Assembly (NCBI GenBank): GCA_036562635.1
Contig: DATCJU010000078.1
Location: forward strand, 1-22,210
Direction: 5' to 3'
DNA: 22,210 bases
Source of the DNA: DATCJU01 sp036562635
GTDB taxonomy: Bacteria; Actinomycetota; Actinomycetes; Mycobacteriales; Pseudonocardiaceae
Shown: piece after piece, positions 8,843-15,921 of the stretch
Numbering within the stretch: the stretch's first letter is position 1
Layout: the number at the start of each line of letters is the position of its first letter
Notes under the pieces: generated by a model
The model's database searches: none
Told to the model about the DNA's origin: nothing
What the model saw: only the letters and a program-made list of their open reading frames with translations
Program-made: the position numbers and the translations under genes

Positions 8843-9895
8843 ATGCGGCTCGCGGTGATCCCAGGTGACGGGATCGGGCCCGAGGTGATCGCCGAGGCCC
8901 TCAAGGTCCTCGGTGAAGTCGTACCGAATGCGGAGATCACCCGCTACGACCTCGGCGCGGCACGATGGCACGCCACGGGCGAGTTGCTGCCCGAGTCGGT
9001 GTTGAACGAACTCCGTCAGCACGACGCCATCCTGCTGGGCGCGGTGGGTGATCCCTCGGTGCCCAGCGGCATCCTGGAACGCGGCCTGCTGCTGCGGCTG
9101 CGTTTCGAGCTGGACCACCACGTCAACCTGCGACCGGCCCGGCTGTACCCGGGTGTGCGCAGCCCGATCTCGGACGTGCCCGAGATCGACATGGTGGTGG
9201 TCCGCGAGGGCACCGAGGGGCCGTACGCCGGCAACGGCGGCCTGCTGCGCAAGGACACGCCGCACGAGATCGCCACCGAGGTGAGCATCAACACCTGGTA
9301 CGGCGTGGAGCGGGTGGTCCGGTACGCCTTCCAGCGGGCTCAGGCGCGGCCGCGCAAGCACCTGACCCTGGTGCACAAGACCAACGTGCTGACCCACGCG
9401 GGTTCGCTGTGGTCTCGGGTGGTGGAGGAAGTCTCGCTGGAGTACCCGGACGTGACGGTGGCCTACCAGCACGTCGACGCGACGACCATCCACATGGTGA
9501 CCGATCCGGGCCGGTTCGACGTGATCGTCACCGACAACCTGTTCGGGGACATCGTCACCGATCTGGCGGCGGCGGTGACCGGTGGCATCGGCTTGGCGGC
9601 CAGCGGCAACCTGGACGTCACCCGACGCAACCCGAGCATGTTCGAGCCGGTGCACGGCAGCGCCCCGGACATCGCCGGGCAGGGGATCGCCGACCCGACG
9701 GCGGCGGTGCTCTCGGTGGCGTTGATGCTGGACCACCTGGGCGAGCACGAGGCCGCGCGGCGCATCGAGGCGTCGGTGGCCTTCGATCTGGCCACGCGTG
9801 ACCACTCCTCGCCCGGTGCCACCTACGCCATCGGCGACCGGCTGGCCGCCCTGGTGTCCTCCGGCGCCTCGTCCAACGCCCGTGCCGAGGCCTGA
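8843..9895 (+). CDS. leuB: 3-isopropylmalate dehydrogenase
   Basis: The 350-residue enzyme oxidises and decarboxylates 3-isopropylmalate with NAD+ in leucine synthesis. With citramalate as precursor it also acts on 3-methylmalate to give 2-oxobutyrate for isoleucine. Visible landmarks are PGDGIGPEV at the N-terminus, the arginine-rich substrate loop (LRLRFELDHHVNLRPARLYP), Lys179 in HKTNVL, metal-binding Asp236 and Asp240 (NLFGDIVTDL), and the NAD block FEPVHGSAPDIAG. The ATG at 8843 is chosen: GGAGGT (8831-8836) is 6 nt upstream, whereas a GTG at 8837 would abut the ribosome site. The gene is monocistronic between a putative promoter and a hairpin terminator. Confidence 0.96.
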   Translation: MRLAVIPGDGIGPEVIAEALKVLGEVVPNAEITRYDLGAARWHATGELLPESVLNELRQHDAILLGAVGDPSVPSGILERGLLLRLRFELDHHVNLRPARLYPGVRSPISDVPEIDMVVVREGTEGPYAGNGGLLRKDTPHEIATEVSINTWYGVERVVRYAFQRAQARPRKHLTLVHKTNVLTHAGSLWSRVVEEVSLEYPDVTVAYQHVDATTIHMVTDPGRFDVIVTDNLFGDIVTDLAAAVTGGIGLAASGNLDVTRRNPSMFEPVHGSAPDIAGQGIADPTAAVLSVALMLDHLGEHEAARRIEASVAFDLATRDHSSPGATYAIGDRLAALVSSGASSNARAEA

Positions 9896-9908
9896 TCCTC
9901 GTCCTCGT

Positions 9909-9943
9909 CGGAGCCCGCGACCCGTCAGGGGTCGCGGGCTCCG
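9909..9943 (+). terminator. Hairpin terminator of leuB
   Basis: A perfect stem of about 15 bp, 9909-9923 with 9929-9943 (arm GGAGCCCGCGACCC), with a 5-nt loop lies 13 nt after the leuB stop. No strong T tract follows. It separates leuB from the citramalate synthase leader. Confidence 0.85.
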
Positions 9944-10000
9944 GTCTTCCCGGGACGGGTGACCACCGATGTCCGGATGGTGGGAAATGTCGTCCGTTGT

Positions 10001-10030
10001 TTGGTATGCAGTGACTCCCTGTGGCAGCAT
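10001..10030 (+). promoter_or_regulatory. Possible promoter of the citramalate synthase leader
   Basis: TTGGTA (10001-10006) and CAGCAT (10025-10030), 18 nt apart, are weak matches to -35 and -10 elements. They would start transcription at or next to the leader-peptide GTG at 10038, giving a leaderless leader ORF. The -10 is poor, so this is tentative. Confidence 0.25.
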
Positions 10031-10037
10031 CTGCCCC

Positions 10038-10082
10038 GTGGCTCACCGCAGCGTGATCATTATCGGCGGGCGCGCCGGGTAG
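10038..10082 (+). CDS. Putative leader peptide MAHRSVIIIGGRAG with branched-chain control codons
   Basis: A 14-codon ORF reads GTG GCT CAC CGC AGC GTG ATC ATT ATC GGC GGG CGC GCC GGG TAG. Four consecutive codons for Val-Ile-Ile-Ile (10053-10064) lie just ahead of two hairpins, the second of which is a terminator. That is the classic layout of ribosome-mediated attenuation, known for ilv and leu operons including actinobacteria. Isoleucine is the end product expected of the citramalate route encoded downstream, so the codons match the gene. No Shine-Dalgarno is seen, so it may be leaderless. The frame is also open upstream to an ATG at 9987, which would give a 31-residue version with several more Val codons and one more Ile. 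The peptide itself probably has no function beyond stalling. Confidence 0.7.
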   Translation: MAHRSVIIIGGRAG

Positions 10083-10104
10083 ACGTTCCCCAGACCCGGC
10101 GCGC
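10070..10104 (+). promoter_or_regulatory. Attenuator hairpin overlapping the leader-peptide stop codon
   Basis: A perfect 11-bp stem (GCGCGCCGGGT, 10070-10080, with 10094-10104) closes a 13-nt loop. Its left arm covers the last leader codons and the first base of the stop codon. A ribosome stalled on the Ile codons (10056-10064) would sit over or next to that arm and prevent folding, whereas a ribosome that finishes and leaves would allow it. The competing antiterminator pairing could not be resolved by eye. Confidence 0.65.
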
Positions 10105-10140
10105 AGACCTCTCGCATCCCGCGGGGGGTCTTTTTGTTTT
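10105..10140 (+). terminator. Attenuator terminator before citramalate synthase
   Basis: A stem of 11 bp with two G-U pairs (10105-10115 with 10121-10131) and a 5-nt loop is followed at once by a T-rich tail (TTTTGTTTT, 10132-10140). It lies 70 nt upstream of a gene on the same strand and long after the separate leuB terminator. It is therefore best read as a conditional terminator within the citramalate synthase leader. Confidence 0.82.
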
Positions 10141-10209
10141 CCGGACAGCAGCCGAGACAGCGAGACCGACAGCCCGTAGCCATCTCGACGGACGCCACAG
10201 GAGGGCCCC

Positions 10210-11856
10210 GTGACCTGGACCGTGCCGCAGCCCCACGGCCGCACCACCCCCGCCGGCACCCCGCTCGGCGACTCCTTCCACGTCTACGACACGACCCTCC
10301 GGGACGGTGCCCAGCGTGAGGGCATCTCCTACTCGGTGGCCGACAAGCTCGCCGTCGCCCGCCTGCTTGACTCCCTCGGGGTGGGATTCGTCGAGGGCGG
10401 TTGGCCCGGCGCCCTGCCCAAGGACACCGAGTTCTTCGCCCGTGCCGCCGCCGGGGAACTGGAGCTGCGGCACGCCGTGCTCGTGGCGTTCGGTTCCACC
10501 CGCCGGCCGGGCCTGGCGGTGACCGAGGACCAGCAGGTACGGGCCCTGTTGGACTCCCGGGCCCCGGTGGTGACCCTGGTGGCCAAGTCCGACCGGCGCC
10601 ACATCGAGCGGGCCCTGCGCACCGACGTCGACGAGGCGTGCGCGATGGTCTCTGACACGGTGCGGCTGCTGGTCGCCGAGGGGCGGCGGGTGTTCCTGGA
10701 CGCCGAGCACTTCTTCGACGGCTACGCGTACGACCCGGACTGCGCCCTGCGCGTGCTCCAGGCCGGAGTGGACGCCGGTGCGGACGTGGTGGTGTTGTGC
10801 GACACCAACGGCGGTCAGCTCCCGCTCCAGCTGGCGGAGACCGTGGCCGAGGTGGTCGCCCGCACCGGCTTCCGGGTGGGCATCCACTGCCAGGACGACA
10901 CCGCGTGCGCGGTGGCCAACACGGTGGCCGCGGTACAGGCCGGGGCCACCCACGTGCAGTGCACCGCCAACGGCTACGGCGAGCGGACCGGTAACGCCGA
11001 CCTGTTCGCCGTGCTGGGGAACCTGGTCACCAAGCTCGACATGCCGGTGCTCCCGGACGGGGCGCTCACCGAACTCACCCGTGTCTCGCACGCCCTCGCC
11101 GAGATCGCCAATCTCGCCCCCGACACCCACCAGGCCTATGTCGGGTCGTCGGCCTTCGCCCACAAGGCGGGGCTGCACGCGAGCGCGATCAAGGTGGACC
11201 CGGAGCTGTACAACCACATCGACCCGGCCACCGTCGGCAACGGGATGCGGGTGCTGGTGACCGAGATGGCCGGCCGGGCCAGCCTGGAGCTCAAGGGGCG
11301 GGAACTCGGGCTGGACCTGGCCGGCCGCGAGGCCGAGGTGGGTCGTGCCGTGCGCCGGGTCAAGGAGCTGGAGGCGCGTGGGTGGTCGTTCGAGGCGGCC
11401 GACGCCTCCCTGGAGCTGCTGCTGCGGCGCGAGCTGGGCGAGTTCACCGAGGAGGACCTGCCGTTCGAACTGGAGTCCTACCGGGTGGTGCTCGACCACC
11501 TCGTGGACGGCACGGTGGTGTCCGAGGCCACGGTGAAGGTGCGGGTGGCCGGGCAGCGGGTCATCGCCACCGCGGAGGGCAACGGCCCGGTGCACGCCCT
11601 GGACGCGGCCCTGCGCCAGGCGCTGCTGCCGCATCTGCCCTGGCTGGCCTCGGTGGAGTTGGCCGACTACAAGGTGCGCATCCTCACCGACAGCCCCGGA
11701 ACCGACGCGGTGACCCGGGTGCTGGTGCAGTCCCGCGACGGGGCCGACGAGTGGACCACCGTCGGGGTGCACGGCAACATCGTCGAGGCGAGCTGGCTGG
11801 CGCTGTGCGACGCGCTGGTGCACAGGGCGTTGCGGGTGCCGCAGCCGGTGTCCTGA
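10210..11856 (+). CDS. cimA: (R)-citramalate synthase
   Basis: The 548-residue protein is a DRE-TIM acyltransferase of the LeuA/CimA group, best matching citramalate synthase, which condenses acetyl-CoA and pyruvate to start threonine-independent isoleucine synthesis. Residues 25-36 (VYDTTLRDGAQR) carry the DRE-TIM Arg31-Asp32. The GGWPGALPKDTEFF block is typical of CimA rather than 2-isopropylmalate synthase. The C-terminal part from about 400 matches the LeuA allosteric dimer domain. The metal motif normally HCHND reads HCQDD here (226-230), so the second His and the Asn are replaced. The nearby GTxNGYGERxGN motif is CTANGYGERTGN, with Cys in place of the first Gly. GTG at 10210 has AGGAGGG (10199-10205) just upstream. 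An attenuator-like leader precedes it. Another acyltransferase specificity in the same family cannot be excluded. Confidence 0.88.
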   Translation: MTWTVPQPHGRTTPAGTPLGDSFHVYDTTLRDGAQREGISYSVADKLAVARLLDSLGVGFVEGGWPGALPKDTEFFARAAAGELELRHAVLVAFGSTRRPGLAVTEDQQVRALLDSRAPVVTLVAKSDRRHIERALRTDVDEACAMVSDTVRLLVAEGRRVFLDAEHFFDGYAYDPDCALRVLQAGVDAGADVVVLCDTNGGQLPLQLAETVAEVVARTGFRVGIHCQDDTACAVANTVAAVQAGATHVQCTANGYGERTGNADLFAVLGNLVTKLDMPVLPDGALTELTRVSHALAEIANLAPDTHQAYVGSSAFAHKAGLHASAIKVDPELYNHIDPATVGNGMRVLVTEMAGRASLELKGRELGLDLAGREAEVGRAVRRVKELEARGWSFEAADASLELLLRRELGEFTEEDLPFELESYRVVLDHLVDGTVVSEATVKVRVAGQRVIATAEGNGPVHALDAALRQALLPHLPWLASVELADYKVRILTDSPGTDAVTRVLVQSRDGADEWTTVGVHGNIVEASWLALCDALVHRALRVPQPVS

Positions 11857-11865
11857 GCGTCCGGC

Positions 11866-11896
11866 GGGGTGCGGTGCCGACCGGCCGCCGCACCCC
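11866..11896. terminator. Bidirectional hairpin terminator between convergent genes
   Basis: A 9-bp perfect stem, GGGGTGCGG (11866-11874) with CCGCACCCC (11888-11896), lies between the citramalate synthase stop and the converging minus-strand stop at 11907. There is no T tract on either side. Confidence 0.75.
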
Positions 11897-11906
11897 ACCC
11901 GGCTCG

Positions 11907-12557
11907 TCACTCCGTGAAGAGGTCCAGCCCGTACGCGCTCAGGTACTCCCGGATCGGCACGAAGTAGGTGGTGCAGCCGGACCCGCCCAGCACGAGCCCC
12001 TGCGCCTGGGTCCCGCTGAACACCGGGGCGCCACCGTCACCGGGCTGCGCGCAGATGTTGGTGCGGGTCACGCCGTAGACGGGTCCCCCCGGGTAGTAGA
12101 TGACCTGGTTCTTGGCCTCGATCCGGCCGCACCGGAGGCCGGAGACGGCGCCGCTCATGCACACCTGGGCGCCGACCGGTGCCTCGGTGGCTCCGGTGAT
12201 CGACTGGCTGCCCGGGTAGGTGTGTACCCGCCCGACCTGTTCCCAGTGGGCGGTGTTCTCCACCCGGAGCAGGGCGGGGCCGGTGACTGTGCCGACGGGG
12301 ACGTTGCCGGGCCCGTACATCGTGTCGCCGGTCTGCACGGAACAGCTCTGCAGCAGGACGTATCCGGTACCGGGCGTGCGCACGTTGAACCCCGCGGTGC
12401 AGCGGGCGCCGTTCGATCCGTGGAGCGCCACGCCGCCCTCGAGTGGCACCGTGCCGAGCGGTGCGGGCTGGGCCTGGGCGGTGCCGGGGCCGAGTAGGGC
12501 GGCCGCGATCGTCAGGGCCGCGGCGGTCAGGGTGTGTAACAGTCGTCGAGGCCTCAA
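11907..12557 (-). CDS. Secreted S1 (streptogrisin-type) protease homologue, apparently catalytically inactive
   Basis: The 216-residue product has a Sec signal peptide (Arg-rich start, hydrophobic 9-24, cut after AQA at 29) and the fold signature of actinobacterial S1 proteases: ARCTAGFNVR, then CMSG and RCG cysteines, TNICAQPGD, and QGLVLGGSG near the end. The catalytic residues are missing. TAGHC is replaced by LLQSC (68-72), the Asp region by TGPALLRV (92-99), and GDSGGP by GDGGAP (173-178, Gly175 for Ser). The six disulphide cysteines remain (53, 72, 133, 143, 169, 195), so the fold is probably kept. The TTG start at 12557 is chosen because GAAAGGA (12564-12570) lies 6 nt upstream and it aligns with the start of the neighbouring paralogue. 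No long pro-region is present. The role is unknown: binding, inhibition or a decoy are possible. Confidence 0.82.
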   Translation of the reverse strand: MRPRRLLHTLTAAALTIAAALLGPGTAQAQPAPLGTVPLEGGVALHGSNGARCTAGFNVRTPGTGYVLLQSCSVQTGDTMYGPGNVPVGTVTGPALLRVENTAHWEQVGRVHTYPGSQSITGATEAPVGAQVCMSGAVSGLRCGRIEAKNQVIYYPGGPVYGVTRTNICAQPGDGGAPVFSGTQAQGLVLGGSGCTTYFVPIREYLSAYGLDLFTE

Positions 12558-12662
12558 CTCGTGTCCTTTCTGTGTTCGCGTCCGCCGGGGACGGCTCGGT
12601 GGATCGACGGATCGGTGGTCCGGGAAACGAGGCGACGTACGGGCCGCGTCGGTGGTCGGCAG

Positions 12663-12690
12663 GGACACCCCGCTGCGGTACGGGGTGTTC
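12663..12690 (-). terminator. Hairpin between the two protease-like paralogues
   Basis: A perfect 8-bp stem, ACACCCCG (12665-12672) with CGGGGTGT (12681-12688), extendable by two further pairs, has an 8-nt loop. It lies about 80 nt beyond the stop of the upstream minus-strand copy, so it may end that transcript. No T tract is seen. Confidence 0.5.
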
Positions 12691-12767
12691 CGGCGCCGTG
12701 ACCTTGGACCGGTGTCGTGTCCGGAGCAGGGGCCGGCGGCGGCACGAGGAGGGGCCCCTGTGACCGG

Positions 12768-13456
12768 TCACCCGGTGATCAGGGTCAACCCGTGTTCGGC
12801 CATGATCTGGTTGATGGGCCGGAAGAAGCTGGTGCAGTAACCACCGCCGCCGGCGCCGCCGATCATGATTCCCTGGGCCTGCGAACCGGTGAAGACCGGC
12901 GCACCGGCCTCCTCGGCTCCCTCCAGGCAGAGGTTGGTCCGGGTCAGGCCGGTGAGGGTGCCCTCGGGGAAGGCGACCGTAACGTTCTTGGCCGTGACGG
13001 TGCCGCAGCGGTAGCCGCCGACGGAGCCGCTGATGCACACCTGGCCGCCGACGGGTGTCTCACCGGAGCCGGTGATGACCACCGGGACGCCGGACTGGTT
13101 GCGGATCCGCCCGACCTGCTGCCAGTGCTCGGTGTTGTCCACACGCACCAGGACGTAGCCCCCGGTGGGCGAGAAGTCGCCCGTGGTCACCGGGCCGATG
13201 GGGACGTTGCCGGGGCCGTGCACGACGGTTCCGAGCTCGGCGCACTCGTGAGCCAGGGTGAAGTAGCCGGCGGTGGGGCCGTTCAGGTTGAACCCGGTGA
13301 CACAGCGGTGGAACCCCCGGTGTCCAGGAGGGTGTTCGCCTCCAGCGGTACCGGGGCGAGCGGTGCGGGCTCGGCCTGGGCGGCGGGCGCACCGAGCAGA
13401 CCGGCCAGGGCGAGGGTGGTGGCGGTGACCAGGGCGAGGAGGACGCGGGACCTCAT
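12768..13456 (-). pseudogene. Second S1 protease-like paralogue, frameshifted near residue 48
   Basis: Reading down from the ATG at 13456, the signal peptide (MRSRVLLALV... AAQA, then EPAPLAPVPLEANTLLDTGG) runs in one frame and stops at 13283. The rest of the protein (FHRCVTGFN... to the stop at 12768) continues in another frame. The switch falls at a run of five C (13314-13318; G on the coding strand), and one more base there would join the two halves into about 229 residues. The restored protein is clearly paralogous to the next gene downstream: GPGNVP, HWxQVGR, TNLC, GAPVF, GSQAQG. It too lacks the triad: LAHEC in place of TAGHC, no Asp in GGYVLVRV, and EEAGAP in place of GDSGGP. A Shine-Dalgarno-like GGAAGG precedes an ATG pair (13465 and 13456). 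Real mutation and sequencing error cannot be told apart here. Confidence 0.75.
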
Positions 13457-13821
13457 TGTCGGCATCCCTTCCGTGTTCACACCCGCCGGGATCGCCTGGC
13501 GGGCCGGCGGTTCCGGTGGTGCCGGAGACCGTGCGGTGAACCTGTCGGACCGGACCGTAGCGAGCCGGAACTGCCGGGTACAGCGACCGAACAGAGCCAT
13601 TCGGGCGGGGCGGATCGACCACCGGGACACCGGCGATCGGCGGTTCCTGCCCCGGTGACGGACGAGCGGGGAACCGTGTCGGGCCGCTCCGGGCCGTGCC
13701 GGGAGGCACGGTTACCGTTGTGCCGGGCGCGTCCGACGAGGGAAGTTCGGTGGACCTGTCGTGCATCCGGACGCGCACCCTGGAGGGATCCACCTGTCCT
13801 GGTCGCTGAGGAGGACCGTTC
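13457..13821. other. Divergent intergenic region with hairpin and palindrome
   Basis: This region separates the minus-strand protease-like genes from the plus-strand FAH hydrolase and should hold both promoters, but none is clear. It contains a 7-bp hairpin with a GGGA loop (CCGTGCC 13694-13700 with GGCACGG 13705-13711). Overlapping it is an imperfect palindrome at 13705-13724 with GGCAC/GTGCC ends around GGTTACCG, which could be an operator. No convincing gene is present. Confidence 0.45.
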
Positions 13822-14604
13822 GTGCGTATCGCTCGCATCGCCCACCCGGAGGGTGTCGCCTTCGCCGCCATCGAGGGAGAGCCCGGTGCCCCGGCGGACC
13901 AGCTGATGGTGGCGGAGATCGCGGAACACCCCTTCGGCGAGGTGAGCTTCACCGGACGCCGGTGGCAGCTGGCCGACGTCCGGCTTCTGGCGCCGATCCT
14001 GCCGACCAAGGTGATCTGCGTCGGCAAGAACTACGCCGAGCACGCCAGGGAGATGGGCGGGGAACCCCCGGCCAACCCGGTGATCTTCCTCAAGCCGTCC
14101 ACTGCGGTCACCGGCCCGAACGCCGCGATCAAACTGCCCAGGGACTCCGAGCGGGTGGACTTCGAGGGCGAGTTGGCGGTGGTCATCGGCATGCCGTGCA
14201 AGGACGTCCCGGCCGCACGTGCCCGGGACGTGGTGTTGGGCTACACGATCGCCAACGACGTCACCGCCCGGGACCAGCAGCAGGCCGACGGCCAGTGGAC
14301 TCGGGCCAAGGGGCACGACACCTTCTGCCCGCTGGGCCCCTGGATCGACACCACCGTGGACCCCTCCGACCTGGCGATCCGCACCGAGCTGGACGGTGAG
14401 GTCAGGCAGGACTCGCGCACCTCGCTGCTGCTGCACGGGGTGCCCGAGCTGATCGAGTGGGTCTCCCGGGTGATGACGCTGCTGCCCGGTGACGTCATCC
14501 TCACCGGCACCCCCGCCGGTGTGGGGCCGATGCGCCCGGGGCAGACCGTCTCGGTCACCGTGGAGGGCATCGGCACCCTGACCAACCCGGTGGTGAGTCG
14601 CTGA
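13822..14604 (+). CDS. Fumarylacetoacetate hydrolase (FAH) family protein
   Basis: The 260-residue protein belongs to the FAH family, whose members hydrolyse, decarboxylate or tautomerise beta-dicarbonyl acids such as acylpyruvates and oxaloacetate. The KVICVGKNYAEHAREMG block opens the catalytic domain. The metal ligands are Glu115, Glu117 (DFEGEL) and Asp146 (ANDVTARD), and ILTGTPAGVGPM lies near the end. An N-terminal domain of about 60 residues matches the mycobacterial Rv2993c type, which also lies between leuB and gltX. GTG at 13822 has a strong GAGGAGGA (13808-13815) 6 nt upstream. The exact substrate cannot be read from sequence; annotations such as 2-hydroxyhepta-2,4-diene-dioate isomerase for this family are often inherited. 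Confidence 0.9.
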   Translation: MRIARIAHPEGVAFAAIEGEPGAPADQLMVAEIAEHPFGEVSFTGRRWQLADVRLLAPILPTKVICVGKNYAEHAREMGGEPPANPVIFLKPSTAVTGPNAAIKLPRDSERVDFEGELAVVIGMPCKDVPAARARDVVLGYTIANDVTARDQQQADGQWTRAKGHDTFCPLGPWIDTTVDPSDLAIRTELDGEVRQDSRTSLLLHGVPELIEWVSRVMTLLPGDVILTGTPAGVGPMRPGQTVSVTVEGIGTLTNPVVSR

Positions 14605-14612
14605 CCCACGTC

Positions 14613-14639
14613 CCCGGCCCCACACCCGATGGGGCCGGG
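14613..14639. terminator. Bidirectional terminator between the FAH gene and the monooxygenase gene
   Basis: A perfect 10-bp stem, CCCGGCCCCA (14613-14622) with TGGGGCCGGG (14630-14639), has a 7-nt loop. It starts 8 nt after the FAH stop and directly abuts the converging stop codon at 14640, so it can serve both genes. Confidence 0.8.
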
Positions 14640-15890
14640 TCACCCCTCTTTGGTCGTGCGGGCGGGACGCCGGGCGAAGACGGGGGCGTGTTCGGGCAGC
14701 ACGCCGATCCCGACCGCGTACGCCGGTATCGCCTGCAACCACGGGTGGCGCTGCAGCAGGCGCAGCGGGGCGGGTGCCTCCGTGTACCGGTCGAAGTCGA
14801 TCTCGCCGCGTAGTGCGGGACCGAGGAAGCGGGCGTGGATGAACCGTTGTGCCTGCTGGGTCAGCACGGTGGGCAGCCAGCGGCGGGCCTGCACCCTGGC
14901 CAGGTCACGCCGGGTCGGTCGGCCGCGGCGCAGTGGTCCGGCCAGGTACCGGGCCGCGGCCACCGCGTCCTGCACGGCCAGGTTGATGCCCACCCCGCCC
15001 ACCGGGGACATGGCGTGCGCCGCGTCGCCGATGCAGAGCAGGCCGTCGGTGTACCAGGTGCGCAGCCGGTCCAGCCGCACGGTGAGCAGCTTGACGTCGT
15101 CCCACGAGGCGATGGCGTCCACGCGGTCGTTCAACCACGGGACCAGCGTGGTCAGCATGTGGTGGAACACCGTGATGTCCTGCCTGCGCAGCTCGGCGTC
15201 GGTGCCCTTGGCGATCAGCACTCCGGCCTGGTAGTAGTCGCCGCGGTCGACGAGCACCATGCCGCGTCCGGCACTGAACCGCCCGGCCAGGCCCATCGGG
15301 TCGTCGTCGTACCGGGGCAGTCGGAACCACAGGACGTCCATCGGTACACCGAACGACCGGGCGTGCAGACCGGCGGCCGCACGCACCGTGGAGTACCGGC
15401 CGTCGCAGGCGACCACGAGGTCGACCCGCAGCGTCCCGGTCTGTCCGTCGCGGGTGCGGTAGCGCACGCCGGTCACCCGCCCGCCCTCGTGCACCACCCC
15501 GGTCACCTCGGTGTTCATCCGCAGGTGGAAGGTGGGTTCCTGGGCCCCGGCCCGGGCCAGCAGGTCGAGGAAGTCCCACTGCGGCACGAGGGCGACGTAC
15601 TTGTGTCGGCCGGGCAGGTGTTCGGTGTTCCCGATCTGGACGAGTTCGTCGTTGACGATCACCTGTATCCGGTCGATCCGCCGGTGCGGCACCTTGGCGA
15701 ACTCCTCGCCGAGCCCCAGTTCGTCCAGCAGCGTGAGGGTGGACGGGTGCACGGTGTCGCCCCGGAAGTCGCGCAGGAAGTCGCCGTGCTTCTCCAACAC
15801 GGTGACGTCGATGCCCGCACGGGCCAGGAGCAGGCCGAGCACCATGCCGGCCGGACCGCCTCCCACGATGCAGCAGCGGGTCGTCTCCAC
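14640..15890 (-). CDS. FAD-dependent monooxygenase-like oxidoreductase (PHBH/UbiH fold)
   Basis: The roughly 416-residue protein is a single-component flavoprotein of the aromatic hydroxylase class. Three family motifs are present: the dinucleotide-binding GGGPAG (10-15) followed by an acidic strand end (VTVLEK), the DG motif (VACDGRYSTVR), and the GD motif at 288-289 (CIGDAAHAMSPVGGVGINLAVQDA). No membrane segment is obvious. Two GTG starts are possible, at 15899 and 15890. The second is preferred because AAGAGG lies 8 nt upstream of it but overlaps the first. An AT-rich 6-bp inverted repeat (15906-15921) sits just upstream and may be an operator. The substrate is unknown. Convergence with the FAH gene hints at, but does not prove, an aromatic or quinone link. 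Confidence 0.9.
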   Translation of the reverse strand: METTRCCIVGGGPAGMVLGLLLARAGIDVTVLEKHGDFLRDFRGDTVHPSTLTLLDELGLGEEFAKVPHRRIDRIQVIVNDELVQIGNTEHLPGRHKYVALVPQWDFLDLLARAGAQEPTFHLRMNTEVTGVVHEGGRVTGVRYRTRDGQTGTLRVDLVVACDGRYSTVRAAAGLHARSFGVPMDVLWFRLPRYDDDPMGLAGRFSAGRGMVLVDRGDYYQAGVLIAKGTDAELRRQDITVFHHMLTTLVPWLNDRVDAIASWDDVKLLTVRLDRLRTWYTDGLLCIGDAAHAMSPVGGVGINLAVQDAVAAARYLAGPLRRGRPTRRDLARVQARRWLPTVLTQQAQRFIHARFLGPALRGEIDFDRYTEAPAPLRLLQRHPWLQAIPAYAVGIGVLPEHAPVFARRPARTTKEG

Positions 15891-15905
15891 TGCTCTCACC
15901 TCTTT

Positions 15906-15921
15906 TTCAACAAAGGTTGAA
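15906..15921. promoter_or_regulatory. Candidate operator TTCAAC-N4-GTTGAA upstream of the monooxygenase
   Basis: A perfect 6-bp inverted repeat with a 4-nt spacer lies in an unusually AT-rich patch, directly upstream of the ribosome site of the minus-strand monooxygenase gene. Size and form fit binding sites of MarR- or TetR-type regulators, which often control such enzymes, but no such regulator is in the window. Confidence 0.45.

Noticed and set aside
13310..13320. Programmed -1 ribosomal frameshift in the second protease-like gene
   Set aside because: The coding-strand sequence ACC GGG GGT TCC does not form a good slippery heptamer, since the slipped tRNA would pair poorly. A one-base indel in a homopolymer is simpler.
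12717..13658. A plus-strand open frame across the protease-like genes
   Set aside because: It is antisense to recognisable S1-fold sequence and lacks any family motif. The minus strand has signal peptides, ribosome sites and paralogy.
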